DNA of 23,087 nucleotides from DASQHY01 sp036390175 (GCA_036390175.1 DASWCG010000365.1:1-23087); one strand, 5' to 3'. Positions 1 to 7,170 are shown, numbered from the stretch's first letter. Numbers and translations are program-made. Notes: generated by a model not told the origin, from the sequence alone.

Positions 1-579
1 GAGGAAGCGTATGGCGTAGGCGGCTTCGCGCGGACCCATGGTATAGAGATCGCCGATGGGCAGACAGGCCACGTCCGGGCGGTAGAGTTCGCCGATGAGC
101 TTCATGTCGCCGAAAACAGCGGTGTCGCCGGCGTGGTATAGAGAGAAGCCGCCGGGCATGCGAATGACGTAACCTGCAGGTTCGCCGGCGTAGACCCGCA
201 CGCCATTGTCTTCGATCGCGCTCGAATGGAAGGCGTGGGTCATGGTAACTTCGAAGTCGCCGACCCTTTGCGTCCCACCCTTGCTCATCGGACGGGCCTC
301 TTTTTCAAAGCCCTTGGACCCGATCCACAGGCAAGCCTCAAAAATTGCCACGATGTGCGGCCGGTGCTGCTTGGCGAGGGCGAGCAAGTCGCCCAGATGA
401 TCGCTGTGGCCGTGGGTGAGAAAGATGGCGTCGAGCTTCGGCACTTTCTTGAGGAAATCGGGACAGACGGGGTTGGTCGCCACCCAGGGATCGATCAGCG
501 CGACCTGGCCGGACGGGGTCGTGATTGAAAAAGTGCTGTGCCCGAAATAGGTCAGGCGATTTCCGTGTGTGTCGAGCAT
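1..579 (-). CDS. UPF0173 family metal-dependent hydrolase (metallo-beta-lactamase fold), 3' end missing
   Basis: The gene starts at an ATG at 579, preceded by AGGAG with 8 bases of spacing, and runs off the left edge after 193 codons. The family is usually about 225-230 residues, so roughly 30-35 C-terminal residues are outside the window. The metal-binding signature HGHSDH is at residues 56-61. Further candidate ligands are H115/H118 (THAFHSS) and H149/D152 (YHAGDTAVFGD), followed by the family motif LPIGDLYTMGP near 173-183. These place it in the zinc-dependent UPF0173 hydrolases (YtkL type). The physiological substrate of this family is not settled. It is probably cytoplasmic, as no signal peptide is seen. 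It lies 50 bp downstream of a small membrane-protein ORF on the same strand. Confidence 0.93.
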   Translation of the reverse strand, partial: MLDTHGNRLTYFGHSTFSITTPSGQVALIDPWVATNPVCPDFLKKVPKLDAIFLTHGHSDHLGDLLALAKQHRPHIVAIFEACLWIGSKGFEKEARPMSKGGTQRVGDFEVTMTHAFHSSAIEDNGVRVYAGEPAGYVIRMPGGFSLYHAGDTAVFGDMKLIGELYRPDVACLPIGDLYTMGPREAAYAIRFL

Positions 580-629
580 TCTGGACTCCTAAGAGGTGAT
601 GCACGATTTATCGACGCGTCTCAGCCGTT

Positions 630-887
630 TCAGGCGAAGATTACATTGATGAAGAATTCCTGCCCATCTTTCTGGACCGAAATGCGATGCGGGAGCCACA
701 TTGCCGGAGCGGAGCATGATTGAGAGCTATCAATCGCGTTTTCTTTCGTGCCGCCCCGGTCAGCGACTGTGGCTGGCGAAACGCCGGATGCTACTGCTGG
801 TCCCGAGGCAGGTCTTGGCGTTCGATCAATGATTACGGCCACGAGCAGCAGGCCCAGCACAGGAACGACCACCACTTTACCTTTCAT
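630..887 (-). CDS. Small one-pass membrane or exported protein, unknown
   Basis: I do not recognise this 85-residue product. A longer reading frame is open upstream to 944, but the ATG at 887 is preceded by AAAGGGA about 7 bases before it and puts a hydrophobic stretch directly at the N-terminus (KGKVVVVPVLGLLLVAVII, residues 2-20). This could be a signal anchor or an uncleaved signal peptide. The rest is rich in Ala, Ser, Pro and Thr up to about residue 50, and ends in a short polar segment with two cysteines. It sits between an exported protein gene and a UPF0173 gene on the same strand. The reading frame could still be fortuitous, because GC-rich DNA opens many frames here. No function is proposed. 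Confidence 0.4.
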   Translation of the reverse strand: MKGKVVVVPVLGLLLVAVIIDRTPRPASGPAVASGVSPATVADRGGTKENAIDSSQSCSAPAMWLPHRISVQKDGQEFFINVIFA

Positions 888-981
888 GGCGCCGTCCCTT
901 TGCTCGTCGGGCCGGGGCGTTATGTCTTCGCCCCAGTCCGACATGCGACGGGTCTGGCCCGCCGCTACAGAATCTCGCGCT

Positions 982-1902
982 TTAGTCCTCCGAGACAGCG
1001 TCGGCCAGATTGCCCGTCAGCCGGTTGTCAAAATCGCCGCAACTGCTGGCCGCCGGATTCGCGACATGGAAGCCCGGCACATGTCCGTGAGTGAGGCGGT
1101 CGAAGTGTTCGATCAGTTGGAACGCGCGGACGCCGGCGCGCACAAGCAGCGGCTTGCCCGATGCGTCGAGGAGCTGGTAACTGGGGGAGACGGCCGGGAG
1201 ATTGGCGACGGTCAAAGTGTTGTAAACGCGCGCGTAGGCCGAATCCACGCGCGCGGGAAAGGCCGCGCCCTGCGACGAGAAGCACGTTGTGCCCGCGGCG
1301 TCAAAGGCCACCGCCAGGTTCTGGGATTGTTGGGGACGCAGCACCGTGGGCGCGACGGCGGGTGCGAAGATGTCGTAGTTCAATTTGATCCTGAATTTCG
1401 CGTTGCCGTCGGCGTCGGTGATGAATCCGTTCGGGTCCAGGCCATTGCCCGCCGTGAACCCCGCATCATCTGCCGCTGCCGGGGTGAAGCCAAAGACGTT
1501 TATCTTGTTCCCGTTCGTTCCTGTTCCGGGGTCGAGAGCCACGCACTGCGGACCATCGCAGGAAACAAACGGCGCGAGACAAGCCGGCTGCCCCGCGCCC
1601 CCGCAAGGGTTGGCGCCGGAGTTGAGGTTCAGCCAAACGCTGTGGACCGCGTTGGGCGTCAGCCCCGTGAGCGAAAACCCTAAGGTCGTCTGCCCTTCCT
1701 CGACGGAGATGTGGACGACTCCGGCTTGGCCGCTGTGTCCGAACAACGTTCCGCCAGGAATTCCGTTCGCCGTCAGAACCAGAACCTTTTCTACTTCTCC
1801 CTGATCGTCCTGCGCCTTTACCAGCGCGGCGAATGCCAGTGCCGCCAACACGCTGAGGAAAATTCCACCTGCTGTGAACGCCACTTTAGTCGGTTGTTTC
1901 AT
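982..1902 (-). CDS. Exported six-cysteine protein of unknown family
   Basis: The chosen ATG at 1902 has AGGAGA 6 bases upstream and opens directly into a signal peptide (K-rich start, hydrophobic 8-28, likely cleavage after VKA at about residue 30). The mature part is about 276 residues. It contains a beta-rich segment (GFSLTGLTPNAVHSVWLNL, 75-93), then four closely spaced cysteines at 100, 108, 115 and 120 in a Gly/Pro-rich loop, and two more at 207 and 288. The stretch ITDADGNAKFRIKLNYDIF (161-179) also looks like a beta-sandwich. The overall feel recalls CHRD or Cu/Zn-superoxide-dismutase-like sandwich domains, but I see no copper or zinc ligand pattern and do not assign it. The cysteines suggest disulfides in an exported protein. 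The leader carries a perfect 12-bp hairpin. Confidence 0.85.
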   Translation of the reverse strand: MKQPTKVAFTAGGIFLSVLAALAFAALVKAQDDQGEVEKVLVLTANGIPGGTLFGHSGQAGVVHISVEEGQTTLGFSLTGLTPNAVHSVWLNLNSGANPCGGAGQPACLAPFVSCDGPQCVALDPGTGTNGNKINVFGFTPAAADDAGFTAGNGLDPNGFITDADGNAKFRIKLNYDIFAPAVAPTVLRPQQSQNLAVAFDAAGTTCFSSQGAAFPARVDSAYARVYNTLTVANLPAVSPSYQLLDASGKPLLVRAGVRAFQLIEHFDRLTHGHVPGFHVANPAASSCGDFDNRLTGNLADAVSED

Positions 1903-1935
1903 TGTTCTTCTCCTGTCCTGCACATATTTTTGAAG

Positions 1936-1965
1936 TCTGCGCGAATGCGGGCACATTCGCGCAGA
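1936..1965. repeat. Perfect 12-bp inverted repeat with 6-nt loop in the leader of the exported protein gene
   Basis: TCTGCGCGAATG at 1936-1947 is exactly complementary to CATTCGCGCAGA at 1954-1965, with a six-base loop. It lies 33 bases upstream of the ATG at 1902 and upstream of the ribosome-binding site. Neither strand has a T-run after the stem, so a simple intrinsic terminator is unlikely. An mRNA leader hairpin or a protein-binding site are both possible. Confidence 0.7.
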
Positions 1966-2132
1966 TGAGCAGGCGGGTCAATCCCGCACGCCCCACGCGA
2001 GAGCCAAACCTATCTCCCGGAGCAAGTTATTGAATCAACCAAGATTTCCAATTTGGCATTCCGAACCAGGGCAGTATACACCCCACCGGCCCGTCCGCAA
2101 TCAAAATCATGGACTCCAGACGCCAGCCTAAG
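1966..2132. other. Intergenic region upstream of the exported protein gene
   Basis: About 170 bases between the TlpA-like stop and the leader hairpin. It is noticeably more AT-rich than its surroundings around 2020-2060, as expected for a promoter on the minus strand. I could not identify convincing -35 and -10 boxes, and no ORF or RNA gene is visible. Confidence 0.4.
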
Positions 2133-2771
2133 TTATTCGTGGCCCGGCATGTTTCCGGACGGCGTCCCCGGAGTATCCATGGCGCCCGAGGCCAGCAGCG
2201 TGCGGATCGCCGCCTCGTAGTTGTCGCGCGTGCTTTCTCCGATAATCTGGCCCATCAGCCGCCCATCGGGCGCATAGAAAAACGATGCGGGAATCGCACC
2301 GGTCCATTTCGGGTAGATGGCGTTGATGAATTGCTCTTCTTTGCCGGGGCGCTTTCGAAAGTTGGGGAAGACGGGCTGATTGCGCGCCAGGAATCGCCGG
2401 ACCAGAATCATTTCGCCATCACTGTCGAGGCTGATGCCCACCACCCTTAATCCCTGCGGCGCATATTTTTTTGCCAGTTCGTTGAGCATGGGGTATTCAT
2501 CGCGGCAGGGCTCGCACCAGGTGGCCCAGAAATTGATGAGCAAAGGCTTGCCGCGATACTTCCCGAGAATGTCCTGGTAGCCCTGCTGATCAATCAGAGC
2601 CGGATCGGCAACGGGCTTGGTTGACGAGGGCTTAGCCGCGGGAGAGGACTTGGGAGAAGACTTCGGTTTTTCCTGTGCAAGCGAGGGTCGCCCAATAGTG
2701 CCCGCAAGCAGCGCAAGAATTGCGCCGGACCAAACCACTCGCGGCAGCGCAGCCGTGCGAAAAGTCAGCAT
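2133..2771 (-). CDS. TlpA/ResA-like thioredoxin-fold protein, exported
   Basis: A 212-residue protein, taken from the ATG at 2771, which has AAAGGA about 8 bases upstream; an in-frame upstream start at 2795 is less likely because it would precede the signal peptide with an extra polar tail. Hydrophobic signal segment about 14-30 (ending SLAQ), then a Lys/Ser/Pro-rich linker (33-55), then a thioredoxin fold. The active site is WATWCEPCR, with C86 and C89, and the cis-proline is in GAIPASFF (P161). In the known family such proteins reduce disulfides outside the cytoplasm, for example in cytochrome c maturation. No cytochrome genes are nearby, so the partner is unknown. It follows the CxxS redoxin gene by 33 bp and is probably in one operon with it. 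Confidence 0.93.
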   Translation of the reverse strand: MLTFRTAALPRVVWSGAILALLAGTIGRPSLAQEKPKSSPKSSPAAKPSSTKPVADPALIDQQGYQDILGKYRGKPLLINFWATWCEPCRDEYPMLNELAKKYAPQGLRVVGISLDSDGEMILVRRFLARNQPVFPNFRKRPGKEEQFINAIYPKWTGAIPASFFYAPDGRLMGQIIGESTRDNYEAAIRTLLASGAMDTPGTPSGNMPGHE

Positions 2772-2804
2772 GGAATCGTTCCTTTGGATGCCCACGCCGG
2801 ATTC

Positions 2805-3416
2805 TTACGAGCGGGGCAGGCGTTTGATGGTGCAGCCGAAAGCTTTGGTTTCCGCGACGGGCGCGGGCTTCCCCTCGGCGACGGCGTCGAGCGCTGCGCG
2901 CAAGTCGCGCGTGGTGATGTTGGCGGGATTGCGGCTGTCGTCAATGCGCCCGTGATAGCGCAGCGTCCAGGAGGTGTCGAACAAGAACGCTTCAGGCGTC
3001 ACCGACGCCCCGAAGAGATCGGCGACGCGGTCGTCGAGATCCTTGAGGATGGTGAAGCCAAGCCCTTTTTCCGCGGCGTGCTGCGCGACTTCCTCGGGCG
3101 GCTCATTGCGATTGGCATTTACGCCGATCACGGCGAAGCCCCGCGCCGTGTAGTCGCGGGCCAACTCCGCCATTCGCTGGTTGTAATCGTTGGAGACGGG
3201 GCAGCGTGTCGCGACAAAGATCAGCAGGGTGCCGTGCTGGCCGGCAAAGTGATAGAGCGAAGCCGGCTTTCCCTCGAGCGTCGTGAAAGGCAGATCGCCG
3301 ACTTTGCTCCCGACAGTAACCTGCGCGGCCGGCGCGGAATTCTGTGAGGCAGCTCTCCAAAAACCGAGCGCTGCGGCAATGGCACAAAGAGCGAGGACGA
3401 TACAGACCTTGCGCAT
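2805..3416 (-). CDS. Exported redoxin-like protein (AhpC/TSA superfamily) with a CxxS site
   Basis: 203 residues, starting with ATG at 3416 behind AAGGAG (about 9 bases spacing). A signal anchor or signal peptide covers about residues 4-24, followed by a thioredoxin-like domain. The active-site loop is ATRCPVSNDYNQR: C72 is present but the second cysteine of a CxxC is replaced by S75. The cis-proline region is VTPEAFLFD (P141). A further cysteine, C195, lies in the C-terminal GCTIKR motif and may act as resolving residue. It resembles the uncharacterised redoxin proteins that end in a GCxIK(W/R) motif. A peroxidase or thiol-transfer role is inferred only from the fold. It is directly upstream of the TlpA-like gene. 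Confidence 0.9.
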   Translation of the reverse strand: MRKVCIVLALCAIAAALGFWRAASQNSAPAAQVTVGSKVGDLPFTTLEGKPASLYHFAGQHGTLLIFVATRCPVSNDYNQRMAELARDYTARGFAVIGVNANRNEPPEEVAQHAAEKGLGFTILKDLDDRVADLFGASVTPEAFLFDTSWTLRYHGRIDDSRNPANITTRDLRAALDAVAEGKPAPVAETKAFGCTIKRLPRS

Positions 3417-3669
3417 AATGACAAACTCCTTCAGGGCCGGATCACACCTTCATATTAGCCGCGAGGAGGCCGGACTTCAAATGCCCCGCCCGCCACTCCT
3501 TTCGACGGGCGCTGCTGGATGTGGTGAGCCGGGCTGCGGAGGAGTACAATGAGAGCGGGTGAAGACGGCTTGTGCGCAGGCTCGGAAAATGGTATAAAAA
3601 CGCTTCTTTGCTTCACGCCGGGTTTTCCAGCGCGCTGAAGCGCGGTACAATGAACCAAGGAGAAGTTTG
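3417..3669. other. Divergent intergenic region between redoxin and ferredoxin genes
   Basis: About 250 bases with no supported gene. It contains the leader and promoter candidate of the ferredoxin (described separately) and must hold the promoter of the minus-strand redoxin-TlpA pair, for which I could not pick boxes. Downstream of the ferredoxin -10, the leader has a small GCGCTgaaGCGC hairpin near 3632-3645. Confidence 0.4.
3570..3598 (+). promoter_or_regulatory. Candidate sigma-70-type promoter for the ferredoxin gene
   Basis: TTGTGC at 3570-3575 and TATAAA at 3593-3598 are separated by exactly 17 bases. They lie about 70 bases upstream of the ferredoxin ATG and its AAGGAG site at about 3657. 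The boxes match the vegetative consensus well for GC-rich DNA. No start site is demonstrated. Confidence 0.5.
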
Positions 3670-3936
3670 ATGGCCTACGTAATTGCTGAGCCCTGCATCG
3701 GAACAAAGGATACAGCCTGTGTGGACGTTTGCCCGGTGGACTGCATCCACCCCCGGAAAGACGAAGCGGATTTTGAAAAAGAAACCATGCTCTACATCAG
3801 CCCGGTGGAATGCATAGACTGCGGCGCGTGCGTTCCGGTGTGCCCGGTGACGGCGATTTTCGCGCTCGAGGATTTGCCGGAAAAGTGGGCGAATTTCACG
3901 GCGATCAACGCCGACTGGTACACCAAGAAGAAGTAG
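3670..3936 (+). CDS. Seven-iron-type ferredoxin (3Fe-4S/4Fe-4S)
   Basis: 88 residues from the ATG at 3670, preceded by AAGGAG with about 7 bases of spacing; the TTG one codon upstream is not needed. Cysteines at 9, 17, 21 and 25 (PCIGTKDTACVDVCPVDC) and at 48, 51, 54 and 58 (ECIDCGACVPVCP). By comparison with Azotobacter/Thermus-type ferredoxins, C9, C17 and C58 would hold a 3Fe-4S cluster and C21, C48, C51 and C54 a 4Fe-4S cluster; C25 would be the extra cysteine. It is a soluble cytoplasmic electron carrier; its redox partner cannot be told. It is a single-gene unit with its own promoter and terminator. An Rrf2 regulator, a family that often carries Fe-S clusters, is convergent to it. Confidence 0.95.
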   Translation: MAYVIAEPCIGTKDTACVDVCPVDCIHPRKDEADFEKETMLYISPVECIDCGACVPVCPVTAIFALEDLPEKWANFTAINADWYTKKK

Positions 3937-3965
3937 CGCGCCGGGCGGCAAACCGGCTGATTGGG

Positions 3966-4005
3966 AATGCGGCAAGCCTGCGGGCTCGCCGCATTCTTGT
4001 TTTTT
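3966..4005 (+). terminator. Rho-independent terminator after the ferredoxin gene
   Basis: AATGCGGC (3966-3973) pairs with GCCGCATT (3988-3995); inside, AGCC (3975-3978) pairs with GGCT (3983-3986) around a TGCG loop, with one A/C mismatch between the two stems. G3965 and C3996 extend it. The stem is followed by CTTGTTTTTT to 4005. Thirty bases downstream of the ferredoxin stop, it is a textbook intrinsic terminator for the plus strand. In the other direction it lies behind the Rrf2 stop but has no T-run. Confidence 0.88.
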
Positions 4006-4019
4006 CAGCGAGCTCCTGG

Positions 4020-4478
4020 TTAGGCTTCGAGCGCGGCAACGCTGCTATGGCGGGCCGCGCCGGCGAGTGTGCGCTTGCGGATGTCGTCAAACGAGGTTTC
4101 GAAGAGGATGTGCTCCACCGCGCCCTGGACCTCCTGCCAGAGCTGCTTGAGGCCGCACGAGTCGCTTTCCGGGCAGGCATACGGATGCGCCTGGTCCGTC
4201 TCGACACAACTGGATTGGGAAAACTGGCCGTCCACGATGCGCAGCACCTCGCCCACGGAAATCTTATCCGGGGGCCGGGCCAGAGTATAGCCGCCCCGGA
4301 CGCCCCGCCGACTCTCCAGGACGCCGGCCTTTTTCAGCTCGAGCAGGATGTGCTCGAGGTATTTCAGGGGAATGCTGTGGCGCCGGGCCACTTCCTGAAT
4401 CGTCACTACGACCGGGTATTTCAGGCTGAGATAGAGCACGGCTTTCGCGGCGTACTCGCCTTTAGCGCTGATTCTCAT
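4020..4478 (-). CDS. Rrf2 family transcriptional regulator
   Basis: 152 residues from the ATG at 4478 (MRISAKGEYA, the typical family N-terminus). A GTG at 4514 would add 12 unconserved residues and would place the palindrome at 4491-4507 inside the gene, so I prefer ATG although no clear Shine-Dalgarno is seen. Winged helix: VTIQEVARRHSIPLKYLEHI, then LKKAGVLESRRGVRGGYTLARP, the Rrf2 wing signature. Three cysteines at 91, 102 and 108 (numbered from this ATG) sit where IscR/NsrR-type members bind an Fe-S cluster, but the first spacing is longer (10 residues between instead of 5). It is therefore plausible, not certain, that it senses iron-sulfur or redox status. Lies downstream of a DUF309 gene and faces the ferredoxin. 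Confidence 0.93.
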   Translation of the reverse strand: MRISAKGEYAAKAVLYLSLKYPVVVTIQEVARRHSIPLKYLEHILLELKKAGVLESRRGVRGGYTLARPPDKISVGEVLRIVDGQFSQSSCVETDQAHPYACPESDSCGLKQLWQEVQGAVEHILFETSFDDIRKRTLAGAARHSSVAALEA

Positions 4479-4490
4479 AGGGTTGGAAAG

Positions 4491-4507
4491 CCTACCAAAA
4501 TGATAGG
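4491..4507. promoter_or_regulatory. 17-bp near-palindrome, candidate Rrf2 operator
   Basis: CCTACCAAAATGATAGG: seven-base arms with one mismatch and a three-base centre. It lies 12 bases upstream of the Rrf2 ATG. A consensus-like -35 hexamer (TTGACA on the minus strand, 4533-4528) begins 20 bases further upstream, so the palindrome would overlap the -10 region or start site. That position fits autorepression, which is common in this family. The -35/-10 spacing itself could not be defined convincingly. Confidence 0.45.
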
Positions 4508-4529
4508 GTTTCACAGACGGGCAGCCGTG

Positions 4530-4916
4530 TCAACGGGTCTGGGCAGGCTTGGCGCGTTCCAGGCGAGGGATGTGCTTGGCAGCCGGGGCGCGGCCCGCGC
4601 GCAGCTCGGCGAGCCACCAGCGGACCGAAGCGCGCAGCGGTTCCAGGGCAAGACCCCCGTGGGAGGCTGAGCAGCGCTCCAGCTTGAGGAGCCCTTCGGC
4701 GAGCAGGGATTCGCACCCTTCGGAGTTGCTGCGCTGGTAATGATGAAAAGCGGCGGCAACCTGGATGATGCCCTGCAGGAACGGCTTCTCGTGTTTGGGA
4801 GCGTGCAGCCAGATTTCTTCCCAGGATTCGTGGGCCTCGAAGAATTGCCCTCGGTTGAAGCGCTCGAAGCCTTCCCGGAACTTCCTTTTTTCATCTGCTC
4901 GAGAAGGCCGCGCCAT
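4530..4916 (-). CDS. DUF309 domain protein
   Basis: 128 residues from the ATG at 4916. It carries the DUF309 signature FNRGQFFEAHESWEEIW (20-36), followed by FLQGIIQVAAAFHHYQRSN (46-64), both characteristic of this small helical family. No signal peptide is seen, so it should be cytoplasmic. The conserved H29/E30, W36 and H58 cluster suggests a shared site in the family, but no biochemical function is established to my knowledge. The stop is 51 bp before the Rrf2 ATG; the two may be read together, although a -35-like TTGACA overlaps the DUF309 stop. Upstream it is divergent from the GH57 gene across 112 bp. Confidence 0.85.
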   Translation of the reverse strand: MARPSRADEKRKFREGFERFNRGQFFEAHESWEEIWLHAPKHEKPFLQGIIQVAAAFHHYQRSNSEGCESLLAEGLLKLERCSASHGGLALEPLRASVRWWLAELRAGRAPAAKHIPRLERAKPAQTR

Positions 4917-5028
4917 GCGCTCCGTCCAAAAATTGAACTCAACCGGGCGAAGCCGGCATCATAGCAGACGCGGGCGCTGCTGACGCCGGGACGCGTTATG
5001 ATGTTGCTTCACGCGCGAGCGAGGCCGG

Positions 5029-7167
5029 GTGCCACCTAAATTTCATCTCGTACTGCTGATCCACGCGCATCAACCTGAAGGCAATTTCGAGGAAGTGCTG
5101 GAGCGCGCCTACCGGGAATCTTATTTGCCGTTTGCGGAGCACCTGAAGCGGCATCCCGCCGTGCGCCTGGGGCTGCATTACTCCGGGCCGCTGCTGGAAT
5201 GGATCGAGCGAAACCATCCCGAGTTTTTCGAGCTGCTGCGGGAACTTGCGGGGCGCGGGCAGACGGAGCTCATGGGCGGCGGCCACTACGAGCCCGTCCT
5301 TATCTCCATTCCGCCCGAAGACCAGCAGGAACAGATGCGGCTCATGACGGACTATCTCGAAAGACATTTTGGCCAGCCGCCCGCCGGAGCGTGGCTGGCC
5401 GAGCGCGTCTGGGAGCCGCAACTTCCTTCGGTGCTGGCGCGCGCAGGAATTGGCTACACGCTTGTGGATGATATTCATTTTCTTTCCGCGGGGTTCGAGC
5501 CCGGGCAACTGTTCGGCACGTACGTCGCGGAGGATGCCGGGAAGAGCGTCGTGTTGTTTCCGGGACTCAAGCCGCTGCGGTACCTGATTCCGTTTCGCAC
5601 CGTGGAGGACACCATCGCCTTCTTGCGCGAGTCCGCAGCGGCTACTCCCGGCGGGATGGCCGCGATGGGGGACGACTGCGAAAAATTCGGGGTCTGGCCG
5701 GGAACCTTCGAGCACTGCTACGGTAACAAATGGCTCGAACACTTCTTCAGCGCGGTCGAGGAAAACGCGGATTGGCTCGCGACGACTCCGCCGCAGGAAT
5801 ACCTTGCCGCGAATCGGCCACTCGGGCGCGCCGATCTTCCTGCGGCTTCTTACTCGGAAATGATGGAGTGGGTTCTGCCGACGCGCGTGCGCCGGCGCTA
5901 TCACGCCGTCCGGCAGGAATTCGCGGCGCGGCCCGAGGTCGAGGGGTTTCTTCACGGCGGGGCGTGGCGGGGGTTTTTCACCAAGTATGCCGAGTCGAAT
6001 CTTCTGCACAAGAAAATGCTGTGCGTTTCGCGGAAATTGCAGGCCCTGCGCCACAGCCGCCGCAGCCCGTCCGTGCGGCGGAAACTTGCCGGGGCCAGAA
6101 GGCTTCTGCTCCGCGCGCAATGCAACGACGCCTACTGGCACGGCATTTTCGGGGGACTGTACGCGCCGCATCTTCGCACCGAGCTGTGGAAGTTGCTGAT
6201 TCGGGCGGAAACGGTCGCCGATGGAGTTGCGCAGGGCTACGCGGCCGCGTCTCAAATCGAACGGCTGGACTTTGACGCGGATGGCGCCGAGGAACTTTAT
6301 TGTACCGCGCCAGCTTACGCGGCGCTGGGGAAGCCCTCCGACGGAGGAACGCTGGCCGCGCTCGACTTCCGCCCCTGCAACGCCGCGTTAGTGAATTCCA
6401 TCCAGCGGCGGCCCGAGGCCTACCATGACCGGCTGCACGAAGCCGGCAGCGCGTCGCCCGGCGGGGTTGCTTCAATTCACGAACAGACCCGCGTGAAAGA
6501 AAAAGGCCTCGAGCGGCATTTGCGGTACGACCGCTGGGCGCGCCACGCCTTCCGTTTGCTGCTGTTTCCCGCGGAGAAGACCCATGCGGATTACGAAGCG
6601 CTGCGGCTGGAGGAAAGTGCGGAGTTTGCGGGCGGCGCGTACGAAGTGGTTTCGGCGTCACCGGGAAGACTCGAATTGGCAAAGGAAGGGCGGCTCAGTT
6701 CACCGGGGGCGCCGCAGGCCTCGGAGGCCGCGCTACGCGCGAGCAAGACCTTCACTTTTTCTCCCATCGAGCGCGGCTTTGAAGTTTCTTGCGAGGTTGC
6801 GCTGGCTGCCGGGGGTGGCGCGCCCGGCAGATTCACTGCCGGAATTGAGGTAGTCGTCAACCTTCTCGCGCCGATGGAACCGGACCGCTACATCGAATCC
6901 GGCGGGGAGCGTCATCCACTCGACTGGAGCGCCGCTGCTGCTGCTTCGGAGTTGCGTCTGGTGGACGGCTGGCAGAAATTGCGCGTGACGCTGGCGTCGC
7001 CGAACGCCCAGGAATTCTGGATTGCTCCGATTGAAACCGTTTCTGAATCCGAGGAAGGGTTTGAACGCGTCTACCAGGGCTCGCAGATTCTGACCGTTTG
7101 GCCCGTGACCCTCGAACCGCGAAAGCCCTGGAGCGCGCGGCTCATTCTCCGCGCGGAATCGCTCTAG
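5029..7167 (+). CDS. Glycoside hydrolase family 57, alpha-amylase/4-alpha-glucanotransferase type (with DUF1926-like region)
   Basis: 712 residues from a GTG at 5029; the ATGs at 4998 and 5001 are out of frame. GH57 motifs are in order: HAHQPEGNF (H12-H14), GGHYEPV (84-90), WLAERVWEP (122-130) with the expected nucleophile E125, and MGDDCEKFGVWPG (213-225) with the acid/base aspartate at 215 or 216. These match Thermococcus litoralis 4-alpha-glucanotransferase (E123/D214, from memory). The C-terminal ~430 residues form the beta-rich DUF1925/DUF1926-type regions seen in 650-720-residue members. It should act on alpha-1,4-glucans (glycogen or maltodextrins) in the cytoplasm, since there is no signal peptide. 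Hydrolysis versus transfer cannot be decided. Its stop is 3 bp from that of the convergent egtD. Confidence 0.93.
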   Translation: MPPKFHLVLLIHAHQPEGNFEEVLERAYRESYLPFAEHLKRHPAVRLGLHYSGPLLEWIERNHPEFFELLRELAGRGQTELMGGGHYEPVLISIPPEDQQEQMRLMTDYLERHFGQPPAGAWLAERVWEPQLPSVLARAGIGYTLVDDIHFLSAGFEPGQLFGTYVAEDAGKSVVLFPGLKPLRYLIPFRTVEDTIAFLRESAAATPGGMAAMGDDCEKFGVWPGTFEHCYGNKWLEHFFSAVEENADWLATTPPQEYLAANRPLGRADLPAASYSEMMEWVLPTRVRRRYHAVRQEFAARPEVEGFLHGGAWRGFFTKYAESNLLHKKMLCVSRKLQALRHSRRSPSVRRKLAGARRLLLRAQCNDAYWHGIFGGLYAPHLRTELWKLLIRAETVADGVAQGYAAASQIERLDFDADGAEELYCTAPAYAALGKPSDGGTLAALDFRPCNAALVNSIQRRPEAYHDRLHEAGSASPGGVASIHEQTRVKEKGLERHLRYDRWARHAFRLLLFPAEKTHADYEALRLEESAEFAGGAYEVVSASPGRLELAKEGRLSSPGAPQASEAALRASKTFTFSPIERGFEVSCEVALAAGGGAPGRFTAGIEVVVNLLAPMEPDRYIESGGERHPLDWSAAAAASELRLVDGWQKLRVTLASPNAQEFWIAPIETVSESEEGFERVYQGSQILTVWPVTLEPRKPWSARLILRAESL

Positions 7168-7170
7168 AGG

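Noticed and set aside
748..1683. 311-residue open frame on the plus strand
   Set aside because: It lies antisense to the exported protein gene, which has a signal peptide, a strong ribosome-binding site and coherent composition; this frame is Arg/Gly-rich low-complexity, a GC shadow.
4996..6255. 419-residue open frame on the minus strand
   Set aside because: Antisense to the GH57 gene, whose catalytic motifs are all in place; Arg/Pro-rich with no recognisable domain.
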